The notes under the pieces were generated by a model, which saw nothing but the letters and a program-made list of their open reading frames with translations, ran no database searches and was not told the origin of the DNA. The position numbers and the translations under genes are program-made. Positions 8,530 through 18,409 of a DNA stretch of 64,000 bases are shown here, piece after piece (positions within the stretch are counted from its first letter, which is position 1; the number at the start of each line of letters is the position of its first letter). Origin of the DNA: Psychrobacillus psychrodurans. Lineage in GTDB: Bacteria > Bacillota > Bacilli > Bacillales_A > Planococcaceae. The stretch is from NCBI GenBank assembly GCA_900114885.1, contig FOUN01000004.1, positions 124,001 to 188,000 on the forward strand, written 5' to 3'.

Positions 8530-9258
8530 TTATTTTGCCCGATGGATAGTTAGATTCACCTTGTTTGTTTCGCACATAAAAGTAGAAAGATGAACAGGTT
8601 CGTCATCTGCATCAAAAGCAATCTTTAAAATTCTAAACAAGTTTGCACCAACGTCACATTCCAATAATTTTGCATATTCTGTTGTGGCACCAATTACATC
8701 AATGATTTTATCGTTACTAATAATTTCTGTTTGATACTCTTTGGAAAGGGTTTTGTAAGTTGATTCATCCATTGCAATTTTCTTTTCTAAATCGGGAAAA
8801 CGAATTAAAGGAAAATGAGCGATATCATAAAAAAGCGGATGATCATTTACATACATGAGACGCTCCAGCTCCAAAACAGGACTTCCTTCATCAATTAAAA
8901 GGTGGCCTGCAACTTCTTCCGATGCCGGTATAACTTCGCTTCTTAAAATACGGGAGTTCGGAATCATGCCTAATTGATGGCTAAACTCTGAGAATCCGCT
9001 TACAGACAATAATTCATTGTGGAATTTATTAGTTGTAACAAAGGTACCTCTGCGTGGAACCCGCGTCAAAGTCCCTTCCTTCACCAATTCCTCAATAGCT
9101 TTTCGGATTGTGATACGGCTTACATTATAGATCTCACAAAGTTCAGCTTCAGTTGGAATTTGTTCATCTGGTTTGTATTTTCCCTGCTGGACATCATTCT
9201 TCAACATTTGCCTTATTTGCATATATAACGGCTGGGGAGTTGAAGGATTTAAATTCAT
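8530..9258 (-). CDS. frlR: GntR/HutC-type regulator of the fructoselysine operon
   Basis: 242 residues. Residues 1-75 form the GntR winged helix (LYMQIRQMLK, PTEAELCEIYNVSRITIRKA, RVPRRGTFV). Residues about 95-235 form a UTRA effector-binding domain as in HutC-type members. It is the last gene of the frl cluster, 64 nt after frlD. Position and family support FrlR, which in Bacillus and E. coli represses fructoselysine genes until a phosphorylated intermediate accumulates. An inverted repeat, ATAATAGA/TCTATTAT (9277-9302), lies just upstream of its start and may be an operator. Confidence 0.85.
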   Translation of the reverse strand: MNLNPSTPQPLYMQIRQMLKNDVQQGKYKPDEQIPTEAELCEIYNVSRITIRKAIEELVKEGTLTRVPRRGTFVTTNKFHNELLSVSGFSEFSHQLGMIPNSRILRSEVIPASEEVAGHLLIDEGSPVLELERLMYVNDHPLFYDIAHFPLIRFPDLEKKIAMDESTYKTLSKEYQTEIISNDKIIDVIGATTEYAKLLECDVGANLFRILKIAFDADDEPVHLSTFMCETNKVNLTIHRAK

Positions 9259-9276
9259 ACTTACTCATCCTTATCC

Positions 9277-9302
9277 ATAATAGATTATATATTCTCTATT
9301 AT
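9277..9302 (-). promoter_or_regulatory. Inverted repeat before frlR
   Basis: ATAATAGA (9277-9284) and TCTATTAT (9295-9302) are perfect inverted copies with a 10-nt spacer, 19-44 nt upstream of the frlR start. It is a candidate autoregulatory operator or internal promoter element. Confidence 0.4.
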
Positions 9303-9322
9303 ACATAGATTTCCAAAGGCCG

Positions 9323-10105
9323 TCACCAAGCACCGAAATAGCAAATTGTTTTGGCTGCCGTTTTAGATCCCAATTCCATGCATTCATCAATAGAAAACCC
9401 TTTTAATATCCCACAAAGGAAACCTGCTATAAAAGAGTCTCCCGCTCCCATTGTATCTACTACCTCCGTTTCCACTATCTCGCTTCGATAGAATCGTTTC
9501 CCATCATAGGCAAGGGCACCGTTCTCACCTAAAGTTGCTATTGCGATCTTAGATCCTTGATTTTTTACACTCTTTAAGAATTGGCGGATATAGTCATCGT
9601 CCTTTGTATATGAGAAAAAAGAATAGTTTACAAATGGCGATAAGCTTTTTACCAAGTCATGGTCGAGTTGATCGGAAAAGTCAAAGGAAGTAAGCAAACC
9701 CATCTCTTTGAAAACGGGATATTTTTTATCGACATGTCCCCAAATTCCTGCGTGTACAAGTTGGTGTGTTCCAACGAAATCTACTTCTTCACTCGTTAAG
9801 AAGAAGCTAGCCATGACACCTTCATCATAGTCTCCAAAACAACGGTCATTTCCATTTAACTCAACCTGTGTGACTGCCGTTTTCCCTTCTTTCTTTGAAA
9901 GATGAGTAATATTTACACCCTTTTCTTGGATTTTCTCCCTCATCAAGTCTCCGTATTTATCAGAGCCTACCCAGCCGATATAAGCGGAGTCAGCGCCTAA
10001 TCCCTTTAAATATACTGCCACATTTACTGGATTTCCTCCGGGGTATGCTCTATCATTTGGCTGATATACATCCATGCAATTGTCCCCGACCGTCACAATT
10101 TTCAT
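9323..10105 (-). CDS. frlD: Fructoselysine 6-kinase (PfkB family)
   Basis: 260 residues, matching the family length. PfkB/ribokinase-type signatures are seen: PGGNPVNVAVYLKGLGA (about 22-38), WVGSDKYG, and the C-terminal DTMGAGDSFIAGF, whose Asp is the catalytic base. FrlD phosphorylates fructoselysine at O6 with ATP in the cytoplasm, giving the substrate of FrlB. It lies between frlB and frlR on the same strand. Among sugar kinases the motif alone does not fix the substrate; the neighbours do. Confidence 0.85.
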   Translation of the reverse strand: MKIVTVGDNCMDVYQPNDRAYPGGNPVNVAVYLKGLGADSAYIGWVGSDKYGDLMREKIQEKGVNITHLSKKEGKTAVTQVELNGNDRCFGDYDEGVMASFFLTSEEVDFVGTHQLVHAGIWGHVDKKYPVFKEMGLLTSFDFSDQLDHDLVKSLSPFVNYSFFSYTKDDDYIRQFLKSVKNQGSKIAIATLGENGALAYDGKRFYRSEIVETEVVDTMGAGDSFIAGFLCGILKGFSIDECMELGSKTAAKTICYFGAW

Positions 10106-10167
10106 CAGTCCCCCTACTTTCTCTCTTATTAAGGAATGAGCACTACAAAGTAGCGCCCATCAGTTTC

Positions 10168-11181
10168 TTAATATGCCATTTGTCGGTAATATCTTCTAAG
10201 GGTTAATGGATGATTTCTTTCACGCTCCAGATGAACACTGATCCGGCTTAATAAAGCCCAGTTGATGCTGACAGAAAAGTGCTTTCTGAATTCTTCACTG
10301 ATTCCTTCCATTTCAAAATCTTTTGTGTCGATAACAGTAAGCTGTTTTGTAATTTTTTCAGCAAATCTCTCTACACGATCCATCAGTGGTCTAGTCTCAT
10401 CCTCGCCTTTCAGCAAAATGACACTCGTGTCTTCAACAACCAATTCGAGTGTTCCGTGGAAGAACTCGGCTGCATGAATCGATTTTGCATGAATCCATTG
10501 CATTTCTTCCAGGATACACATTGCGTAGGAATACGTATTGCCCCACAAGTTACCGGAACCAACCATCATATGATAATCGGTATCTTTATGCTTACTGGCA
10601 AACTCTTCAGCTTTCGCATCAAACGCCTTCACGGAATTTAAAATCGCTTTTGGCAGCAACGCAACTTCGTTTGTAAATTGCTCATATTGCGGAAATTCAT
10701 TGTTATTATACATGAACCGGAAAACGACCATATAGAGAAGCATGAAGAAGGTATCAAACGAATGTGTTTCAGATCCAGTCGTGATGCAATAGTCGACAAC
10801 TTGAGTTAGCGGTGTGTTTGGCTCTGCTACCAATGCAATCGTAGTAGCGCCTCTTTCCTTGCAAAGTTTTGCCGCTGCGACTGTTTCTTCAGTTGTTCCA
10901 GACACGGATGTGAAAATACAAACAGAGTCTTTGCTAAAGCGTTTATTGTTCATCACCATAAATTCTGCTGCTATTTCCGCCTGCACTTCAATTGTTGAAT
11001 TAGATTTCAAAATATATTCGTAAGGATACATCATAGCAATCGTTCCACCAGCACCGATCAAAAAAATATTGCTATATCCTTTCTTGCAAATCTCATCTAC
11101 AAAATTTTCAATTTGTTCTCTGTAAGCAAGGCCTTCTTCTTCGACAAGCCTCAAAAATAATTCTTCATCATATTTTAGCAT
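10168..11181 (-). CDS. frlB: Fructoselysine 6-phosphate deglycase (SIS domain)
   Basis: 337 residues from ATG 11181, which has GGAGG 9 nt upstream; the earlier in-frame ATG 11199 overlaps that site and is unlikely. Two SIS sugar-isomerase domains are visible (IFLIGAGGTIAMMYP, TSVSGTTEETV; MMVGSGNLWGNTYSYAMCILEEMQWIHA split over the second). The HAAEFFHGTLE and ERNHPLTLRRY segments match my recollection of Bacillus FrlB. The enzyme splits fructoselysine-6-P into glucose-6-P and lysine. GfrF-type deglycases acting on other Amadori products are close relatives. Confidence 0.85.
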   Translation of the reverse strand: MLKYDEELFLRLVEEEGLAYREQIENFVDEICKKGYSNIFLIGAGGTIAMMYPYEYILKSNSTIEVQAEIAAEFMVMNNKRFSKDSVCIFTSVSGTTEETVAAAKLCKERGATTIALVAEPNTPLTQVVDYCITTGSETHSFDTFFMLLYMVVFRFMYNNNEFPQYEQFTNEVALLPKAILNSVKAFDAKAEEFASKHKDTDYHMMVGSGNLWGNTYSYAMCILEEMQWIHAKSIHAAEFFHGTLELVVEDTSVILLKGEDETRPLMDRVERFAEKITKQLTVIDTKDFEMEGISEEFRKHFSVSINWALLSRISVHLERERNHPLTLRRYYRQMAY

Positions 11182-11204
11182 TACTATTTTCCTCCTCATA
11201 TCAC

Positions 11205-11246
11205 ATTTGTTATGTCTTGTATTATAGTCTAGTATAACAAATTATA
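11205..11246 (-). promoter_or_regulatory. Promoter of frlB-frlD-frlR with shared 22-bp box
   Basis: On the minus strand TTGTAT, 17 nt, TATAAT forms a good sigma-A promoter. The 22 bp at 11205-11226, beginning ATTTGTTATGTC on the plus strand, are identical to 13506-13527 before frlC. The shared box overlaps the -10 and start region, as expected for a repressor operator (probably FrlR). Confidence 0.6.
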
Positions 11247-11265
11247 CAATTTTATTTCTTCTTTC

Positions 11266-12657
<1,392 letters not shown>

Positions 12658-13476
12658 TTAGACTTTAAATTCTTTTAATTTTATAAGGGAGTTCATAAGT
12701 GCGGTTTGAGGATCTTGATAATAAGCCGAACCCATTATTTCCAAGGTACAAATTCCTTCATATCCATGGCTATGAAGGCTTTTTAAATGCTCTCGCCAGT
12801 CTTGGACGCCATCGTCCAAAGATAAATGGGCATCACTTTGGCCATCCCCATCTATTAAATGAAAGTGACTCAACTCGGGCAACATCGAAAAATAATCATC
12901 CGGCGTTTCATCAGCTAACTGCATCGCCACTGCATCAATCATTCCTATTAACGAAGGCGATTGGATTTTTTCTATCATCTTTTTTAAACCTTTGAAGTTG
13001 GTAATTAGATTAGATTCAAAGCGGGTTAAAGGCTCTAAAGCAAGCGTTAGCCCTTCCTTCTCAGCCACTCTAGTTAATTGATAGATAGAGTCACTTGCGT
13101 ATTTCCACGACTCTTCTTGTGATACAGAAAAATCCCCAATTCCTGAAGTGACCAACATTTTATCGGTACCCAATTCCAAAGCTGCATATAAGTTATCTAT
13201 GAAATAATCAATGCTTATTTTTCGCCAGTGGGAGTCGGAAGCCGCAATATTATACGGATAAACGCATTGTTCTGGAGTATAGCAGACAATTTTCAAGCCT
13301 CTGGATCGTATCTCTTTTTTCATAGTTCTAATATTTCCAAGTGCGTTTCGATAAACAAATAGATGAGGCTCTCCAGCCCATAATTCAATATTTTCAATAT
13401 CCAATCGTTTCATAGATTCTAAAAAATATAGAAAAGGAAAATGCTTAAAGGTAATATTCATTCCTGCGACATGCAA
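12658..13476 (-). CDS. frlC: Fructoselysine 3-epimerase (TIM-barrel, AP-endonuclease-2-like fold)
   Basis: About 272 residues. AAGGAGGTGA lies 7 nt before TTG 13476, which I choose; ATG 13494 upstream has no site and ATG 13461 is an alternative. Sugar epimerase/xylose-isomerase-like TIM barrel motifs include IELWAGEPHLF, YTPEQCVYPYN, LALEPLTRFESN, GMIDAVAMQ, HFHLIDGDGQSDAH and GICTLEIMG; the conserved Glu, Asp and His residues fit the divalent-metal site. FrlC interconverts psicoselysine and fructoselysine. First gene of the frl operon. Confidence 0.85.
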   Translation of the reverse strand: MHVAGMNITFKHFPFLYFLESMKRLDIENIELWAGEPHLFVYRNALGNIRTMKKEIRSRGLKIVCYTPEQCVYPYNIAASDSHWRKISIDYFIDNLYAALELGTDKMLVTSGIGDFSVSQEESWKYASDSIYQLTRVAEKEGLTLALEPLTRFESNLITNFKGLKKMIEKIQSPSLIGMIDAVAMQLADETPDDYFSMLPELSHFHLIDGDGQSDAHLSLDDGVQDWREHLKSLHSHGYEGICTLEIMGSAYYQDPQTALMNSLIKLKEFKV

Positions 13477-13490
13477 ATAGTTCACCTCCT

Positions 13491-13553
13491 TCATGAAAAC
13501 GTTTTATTTGTTATGTCTTGTATTATAATTTAACAATACATTAAAAACAATCT
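13491..13553 (-). promoter_or_regulatory. frlC promoter with 22-bp box and cre-like site
   Basis: Minus strand: TTGTTT, 17 nt, TATAAT. The 22-bp box at 13506-13527 is identical to that at 11205-11226. Adjacent ATAAAACGTTTTCA matches the catabolite-responsive element consensus at 12 of 14 positions. This suggests dual control by FrlR and CcpA (with HPr/Crh); Crh is encoded at 62,679. Confidence 0.55.
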
Positions 13554-13604
13554 AAATTTTAAGAACTTTCAATAAAAAGGCACTTTTCTCTGAACGAACT
13601 GAAC

Positions 13605-13652
13605 CCCAAATTGGAGACACTTTAATAAAGTGTCTCCAATTTGGGATTTTTT
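13605..13652 (+). terminator. 41-bp perfect palindrome with T tract
   Basis: A 20-bp stem (13605-13624 with 13626-13645), containing ACACTTTA/TAAAGTGT at its centre, is followed by AT6 on the plus strand. It has the form of a terminator, but no plus-strand gene precedes it. The outer part (GAACCCCAAATTGGAGACAC) resembles the terminal repeats of IS3-family elements, so it may be two IS ends fused back to back. Confidence 0.5.
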
Positions 13653-13704
13653 CTGTTTTTTAAGCCTTGGTATACCAAAGATATCTAAATCGGACGGTAG
13701 CCTA

Positions 13705-13748
13705 AAATAAAAAAAGCATAAAGTTTCCAAAAGGAAATTTTATGCTTT
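13705..13748 (-). terminator. Probable original ssrA terminator
   Basis: AAAGCATAAA...TTTATGCTTT stem with a long T tract on the minus strand, lying just beyond attL. Before insertion of the element it would have stood about 20-60 nt past the tmRNA 3' end, so I read it as the host ssrA terminator. Confidence 0.55.
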
Positions 13749-13771
13749 AAGTCACAGACACTGTATGTAAT

Positions 13772-13801
13772 ATATGATTTTGTAATATGGAGACGGCGGG
13801 A
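13772..13801. repeat. attL of the ssrA-integrated element
   Basis: 30 bp that match 39677-39706 at 28 positions, including an exact 18-bp core AATATGGAGACGGCGGGA. The core is the 3' end of the tmRNA gene (minus strand). Beyond the core the left copy reads GTCGAACC and the right copy TTTGAACC, so the left end is not a full ssrA. It defines the left border of the 25.9-kb element. Confidence 0.85.
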
Positions 13802-13872
13802 GTCGAACCACCATCTCTATAAAGCGCTTTAATAGTAGTGTTTATCAGGACTTTTAGCTACAGTATAAAATG

Positions 13873-13921
13873 TTTGACTACGCTTTTGACTACGTTTAAT
13901 AAAAATTACGTTGCGGGGGCA
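13873..13921. repeat. Left-end arm-type repeats
   Basis: TTGACTACG occurs at 13874 and 13886 (12-bp period), and the same pair with the same period and orientation occurs at 39571 and 39583 near the other end. Next to it, GTTGCGGGGGCA (13910-13921) is the exact inverse of TGCCCCCGCAAC at 38355-38366. These are candidate binding sites for integrase arms or excisionase. Confidence 0.5.
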
Positions 13922-14068
13922 TTATTGATCAAAAGAAATTTCTTTAAAATGTAAACTAACTTTATTAAAAATATTCTATATTAATTTTCCATACTTACTA
14001 TTTATAAAAACTGTTGTACCAACTTCAAAATCTAAAAGTGCTGCATAAAATATCTCGGTAACTCGTCG

Positions 14069-17000
14069 TTAGTTTTCATCAGTATAGTTCACTGCTGTTT
14101 GTCCTGAGTTATTCGAATTGATTTGTTGGACATTTTCATTTATCGTGTCCATTTCAAATCCGCCTTCCAGCAAGAATTTGCGTAGGTACTCATCAATACG
14201 TATATTCACCTGAAATGGCTTAATTGACTTACCTTCAACTTTTTCAAAAAAAGACTTAGCCTTCTTCTTATCCATGGTTTGTTTCAAGTTATCGAAACGA
14301 TTATATTCATTGATATTTGATTCTGTGATTTTAAGACTCATCATTCTCCGTAACTCAGCTTCATCAAGACCTAGAAACTCAGCAAAATTATGAATCTGAT
14401 CATCTTCTGCCTTTGCCTGATACTCAGTGATGTAGTCCCTGAGTGTCTTACCAGGTTCTACGAGAACGTCTCCACTTTGAACATCATGCATGAATAGATT
14501 CGCATACTTTTGCTCTTCTTGCGTTAATGTTGAAAATGTGGTGTGAAGATCATTTAACGCATCTTCAATCGCTTGTTTTGTGGCTCCTGTTTGATTAATT
14601 AAACGGAGGTATTTTTGGAAGCGAGAATTCATGTAGTTAGCATCAATTGCACCCGTTTCAATTTCAGTAAGATACCCTTCCACTTCAAACGGTACTTCTC
14701 CTTCGCCGCCATCACCACCACCGCTAAACAGCTCCTTGTAGCGCAAAGCTAAAATGAGATAGGCGGTTTCATCAAACTTCATCACAACTGATGTTTTTGG
14801 TTTTCCTTGCCCATGAGAGAATTCATACTCTGATTTCTTCCATTTGAAACCTTGAATTTGCGAAGCTTCTAAATATTCATTGAAGTCCTTAAACAATGAA
14901 GCAAACTTTCCTCTTGCTGTAAGATCTTCAGGTAACTTCTCAAAGTTTTCAACGCCTGCATTTTCGAAAACATCTTTAATTTCTTCAAAGATGTTGTTCA
15001 TTTTCTTCAGATTACCTTCAAGCTTCTGAACAAATAACATGATAGGCTTTTCACCAGAATATAGCTTCACTGCTTCTTTTATATTGCGTTCCATGGTACT
15101 TGGGTATCGATAATAACGAATTGTACCAAACGGCTTCTCAGGGCCAAATAAACGATTTGTACGTGAAAACGCCTGAATAATATTGGCATACCTCATCACT
15201 TTATCCATGTATAAAGTATTGATCCATTTCGAATCAAATCCCGTCAACATCTGATCAACTACAATTAATAAATCAATTTGTTTGTCGGGTTCACGTTCAA
15301 TTATGACGTATGGTTTCTTATGTGCAAGGCGAGAAGCAATGTCTTTCTTGAACTTCGCGTGCGTCGCAAACGAAAAGCCTTGGTTATATTGTTTATTATA
15401 ATCTTCGATAATTTCAACCAAACCATCTTCCTTAAATTCGGCACCACCCATATTGTCGATATTAGGATCAAACAGAGCGGTTACTTTCAACCCAATTTCA
15501 TTTTTCTTAAACAGTCGATAATACATTATAGCTTCAGGAATACTACTCGTCGCAAATATCGCATGAAACTTGCTACCGTGGCTCAATGTCACCCAGTTAT
15601 CCAAGATATCACTTACAACTGTTTTTCGATGAGTTTCCAGTTCGTATTGAGACTTTGGTACGTAATCTTCAATACCTTTGTTATAGTTTCCTGACGAGTC
15701 TTTATACCCTGCCATTGGAACCTGTGTAGAATTAAGATACTTATAATAGACTTTTGATTTTTGGGGTTCTCTTATCGCTTCTTCTTCTGTTTTAGCTTTT
15801 GCCTGATGGAGTGCTACTTCTTTCCGAAGGTCACGATCTTTATAAGTCAGTACTTTATATGGGTCAAAACCGAGAACATTCTTATCTCGAATCCCATCAG
15901 CAATACTGTAACGATGTAATTCGTCTCCGAAAACTGTTGCAGTTGTATTCATTTTCTTTTGATTTTCTTCTTGAATCGGTGTCCCAGTGAACCCAAAGAA
16001 AATAGCGAATGGGAACATTTCTTTAATATCAATCAACATTTCTCCAAACGTTGAACGATGTGCTTCATCAATGATGAAAACAATCCGTTTTGACCGCATT
16101 AACTCAAGGTCTTTTGCATTTAATCCGCCTTCATCATCTTTAATACGCGACATCTTTTGAATGGACGTCACAATCAAAGTATCCGCCGGACTCGAACTCT
16201 TTAACTTGGTAACCAGTACGCTTGTATTTTCTGTCGCTTGAACTTCTTCGTTATCGTCGGTAAATCCGCGATACACTTCGAGCGATTGCGTACCAAGTTC
16301 AATTCTATCCATAAGGAACAGAACCTTATCCGCATCTTTTGAGTTAGCAATTAACTGTGCAGATTTGAAACTTGTCATTGTCTTACCTGATCCAGTAGTG
16401 TGCCAAATATAACCACCGAGCCTGCTCTTGCCGTCCCATTTTGTCTCAGCTACTTTATCAGAAATCGCATTTGATGCGTAATACTGATAACTACGCATGA
16501 CCTTAAGCACTCCGTCACTACTATCTGGAACGGTGTAAAATCCAATTAATTGGTGTGCCATAGGGATAGACAAAAGAGAACCTGCAATGTCTTTCCAACC
16601 ATTCAAAGGTTCATTATTGAAATCAGCCCAATGGAAATAGAAATCAGAATTAAATTTCCTCTCGGGCCCTGGATTAGCAAAGTAGACTGCTTCTTCTGGT
16701 TCCATAGCAATAAAAACTTGAATTAATGAGAATAATCCTGTAAAAATCCCTTCGTGAGCGTATTTCTCTATTTGATTACATGCTTGACTTACGGAAACAC
16801 CCGAGCGTTTCAACTCAATATGAATGACAGGCATTCCGTTAATTAGCAGCATTAAATCTCCACAACGGTCGTTTATTATCTTCGATTTAGTTGGAAATTG
16901 TGGTTGTTGTGCAATTTGATAGCGACTTTGACCTCCTGCAATTTCTAAACGGTCATAAATTTTCAAGCTAACTTCTTTTCCTAGATGTAGCTTATCATTA

Positions 17001-17284
17001 GGATTATCACGTGTAATCGCAATGGATTTCCCATTAATAAATCCATTGAGTCTTAATGGGGTACGAAGCTCGGTGATTTGCTCCATAATTTGTCTCATCT
17101 CACTGTCAGTTAATGGCACATTATTCAAGCGATCAATATCACGGTTATTTTGAAAGAGTATATCCGCCCAGTTGCGGATTAAATCTTCTTCAGTAGGGAA
17201 CTTAATTACTTCCTCCCAACCTTTTTGAGAAATCAACAAGTTGATTAAGGCTTCTTCAAACTCCGCTTCTTTTGTAAAAACCAT
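14069..17284 (-). CDS. hsdR: Type I restriction enzyme, R subunit
   Basis: 1071 residues, normal for HsdR. The N-terminal nuclease has the PD-(D/E)XK pattern (Asp143, then IELK with Glu157 and Lys159). The SF2 translocase follows, with Walker A TGSGKT (about 297-302), DEAH (406-409), GFTGTP, and later helicase motifs including QAFSRTNR. The C-terminal part is helical and binds the methylase core. HsdR cuts unmodified DNA after ATP-driven translocation. It is the last gene of hsdM-hsdS-hsdR, 14 nt after hsdS. Confidence 0.95.
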   Translation of the reverse strand: MVFTKEAEFEEALINLLISQKGWEEVIKFPTEEDLIRNWADILFQNNRDIDRLNNVPLTDSEMRQIMEQITELRTPLRLNGFINGKSIAITRDNPNDKLHLGKEVSLKIYDRLEIAGGQSRYQIAQQPQFPTKSKIINDRCGDLMLLINGMPVIHIELKRSGVSVSQACNQIEKYAHEGIFTGLFSLIQVFIAMEPEEAVYFANPGPERKFNSDFYFHWADFNNEPLNGWKDIAGSLLSIPMAHQLIGFYTVPDSSDGVLKVMRSYQYYASNAISDKVAETKWDGKSRLGGYIWHTTGSGKTMTSFKSAQLIANSKDADKVLFLMDRIELGTQSLEVYRGFTDDNEEVQATENTSVLVTKLKSSSPADTLIVTSIQKMSRIKDDEGGLNAKDLELMRSKRIVFIIDEAHRSTFGEMLIDIKEMFPFAIFFGFTGTPIQEENQKKMNTTATVFGDELHRYSIADGIRDKNVLGFDPYKVLTYKDRDLRKEVALHQAKAKTEEEAIREPQKSKVYYKYLNSTQVPMAGYKDSSGNYNKGIEDYVPKSQYELETHRKTVVSDILDNWVTLSHGSKFHAIFATSSIPEAIMYYRLFKKNEIGLKVTALFDPNIDNMGGAEFKEDGLVEIIEDYNKQYNQGFSFATHAKFKKDIASRLAHKKPYVIIEREPDKQIDLLIVVDQMLTGFDSKWINTLYMDKVMRYANIIQAFSRTNRLFGPEKPFGTIRYYRYPSTMERNIKEAVKLYSGEKPIMLFVQKLEGNLKKMNNIFEEIKDVFENAGVENFEKLPEDLTARGKFASLFKDFNEYLEASQIQGFKWKKSEYEFSHGQGKPKTSVVMKFDETAYLILALRYKELFSGGGDGGEGEVPFEVEGYLTEIETGAIDANYMNSRFQKYLRLINQTGATKQAIEDALNDLHTTFSTLTQEEQKYANLFMHDVQSGDVLVEPGKTLRDYITEYQAKAEDDQIHNFAEFLGLDEAELRRMMSLKITESNINEYNRFDNLKQTMDKKKAKSFFEKVEGKSIKPFQVNIRIDEYLRKFLLEGGFEMDTINENVQQINSNNSGQTAVNYTDEN

Positions 17285-17298
17285 ACTGCCATTCCTCC

Positions 17299-18408
17299 TT
17301 AAACCAACATCTTTTGAATTAGTGCTTTTTTAATATTTTTCAATTTTTCCAACTCACGTTGGTGAAGGGTCATGAGGTGGTCTAATCGGCTAAAAAACGA
17401 GCCGATTTTTACTTGTTCTTCGTATTCTGGAACTGCAACATGAACTTCATTAATCGTTGTTTTTGACAAACTTGGTACTCCAGTCGATTCATCTTTTTGT
17501 TTCCAGTTCACTCGTTGGAAAACTGAATGTAGAAAATCTAAATCAAATTTTTCTTTTGGAACTGCATAGAATAGTGTATCCACCGTCCAAAATGGTGCTC
17601 TCAATAAATATGGTTTATCAATTGTACCTTTTCGCCCGATACCAATTCCATCTTCAGCATACGAAAGTGCCTCACTCACACTTAGCATATATCCACCAGT
17701 TCCATAGACTGGTATATCACCTTCAGATAAATGTTTGTAGTCCCGACCAGATCGAACATCTACAACTTCCCCCAACTTCCGCTGTTCCCAAGCATCAGTA
17801 AATTTTTCAAAACGAATCTCTGGTTTTTCTTCTCTATTTTTCGGGAACATTTTTTCAAGCAAAGCTCTCTTTATGTTTACAGTCTTTTCATACTTACGTT
17901 GTTGAAGGGTGATGAGGTGGTCGAGTTGATTGAAAAAGGTTCCGATTTTAGCTTGCTCTTCACATGAAGGAAATGTAAGAAACATTTTCTTAACCACTTC
18001 GCCATTTAATTTTGGTTGTGCTGTTCCAGTGTTGTACTTCACATAATTTTGCTTTTCGAGAAGTTGGAGTAGAAAACTGTTGTCCCCATCTTTCATTCGC
18101 ATAATGTGTGCATGGTTGTTAAGCCAGAACTTTCCTTGTGTTAGGTAGGCTAAGGGACTGTTCCGCATTATGATATTCGCTCCATCTTCTGCAAGCAATA
18201 CATACTCACCGTCAAAGATATAATCATGAACATAATCAATTACACCAGTTGCCCCATAGTATGGATATTCACCAGATGTCCGTAATCCTGAATCGATTGG
18301 AATGCGCTTTTCATCAAAGAAATCCGCTACTTCCCCCAACTTCCGCTGTTCCCAAGCGTCAGTGAATTGACCATATCTAATTTCAGGGTATTTTTTTCTT
18401 TCACTCAT
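17299..18408 (-). CDS. hsdS: Type I restriction specificity subunit
   Basis: About 369 residues from ATG 18408 (an in-frame GTG at 18417 overlaps the hsdM stop). Two target-recognition domains each begin with a near-identical FTDAWEQRKLGEV segment and end with a helical spacer (LITLQQRKYEKTVNIKRALL and LMTLHQRELEKLKNIKKAL). The duplicated DNA (17,769-17,807 and 18,335-18,370) could serve recombination between recognition domains. HsdS sets the bipartite target of both the methylase and nuclease. Slightly shorter than the usual 390-410 residues. Confidence 0.95.
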   Translation of the reverse strand: MSERKKYPEIRYGQFTDAWEQRKLGEVADFFDEKRIPIDSGLRTSGEYPYYGATGVIDYVHDYIFDGEYVLLAEDGANIIMRNSPLAYLTQGKFWLNNHAHIMRMKDGDNSFLLQLLEKQNYVKYNTGTAQPKLNGEVVKKMFLTFPSCEEQAKIGTFFNQLDHLITLQQRKYEKTVNIKRALLEKMFPKNREEKPEIRFEKFTDAWEQRKLGEVVDVRSGRDYKHLSEGDIPVYGTGGYMLSVSEALSYAEDGIGIGRKGTIDKPYLLRAPFWTVDTLFYAVPKEKFDLDFLHSVFQRVNWKQKDESTGVPSLSKTTINEVHVAVPEYEEQVKIGSFFSRLDHLMTLHQRELEKLKNIKKALIQKMLV

Positions 18409-18409
18409 A

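Noticed and set aside
13605-13652. Second ssrA terminator
   Set aside because: Its T tract is on the plus strand, while ssrA is transcribed from the minus strand; the hairpin at 13,705-13,748 has the right orientation.
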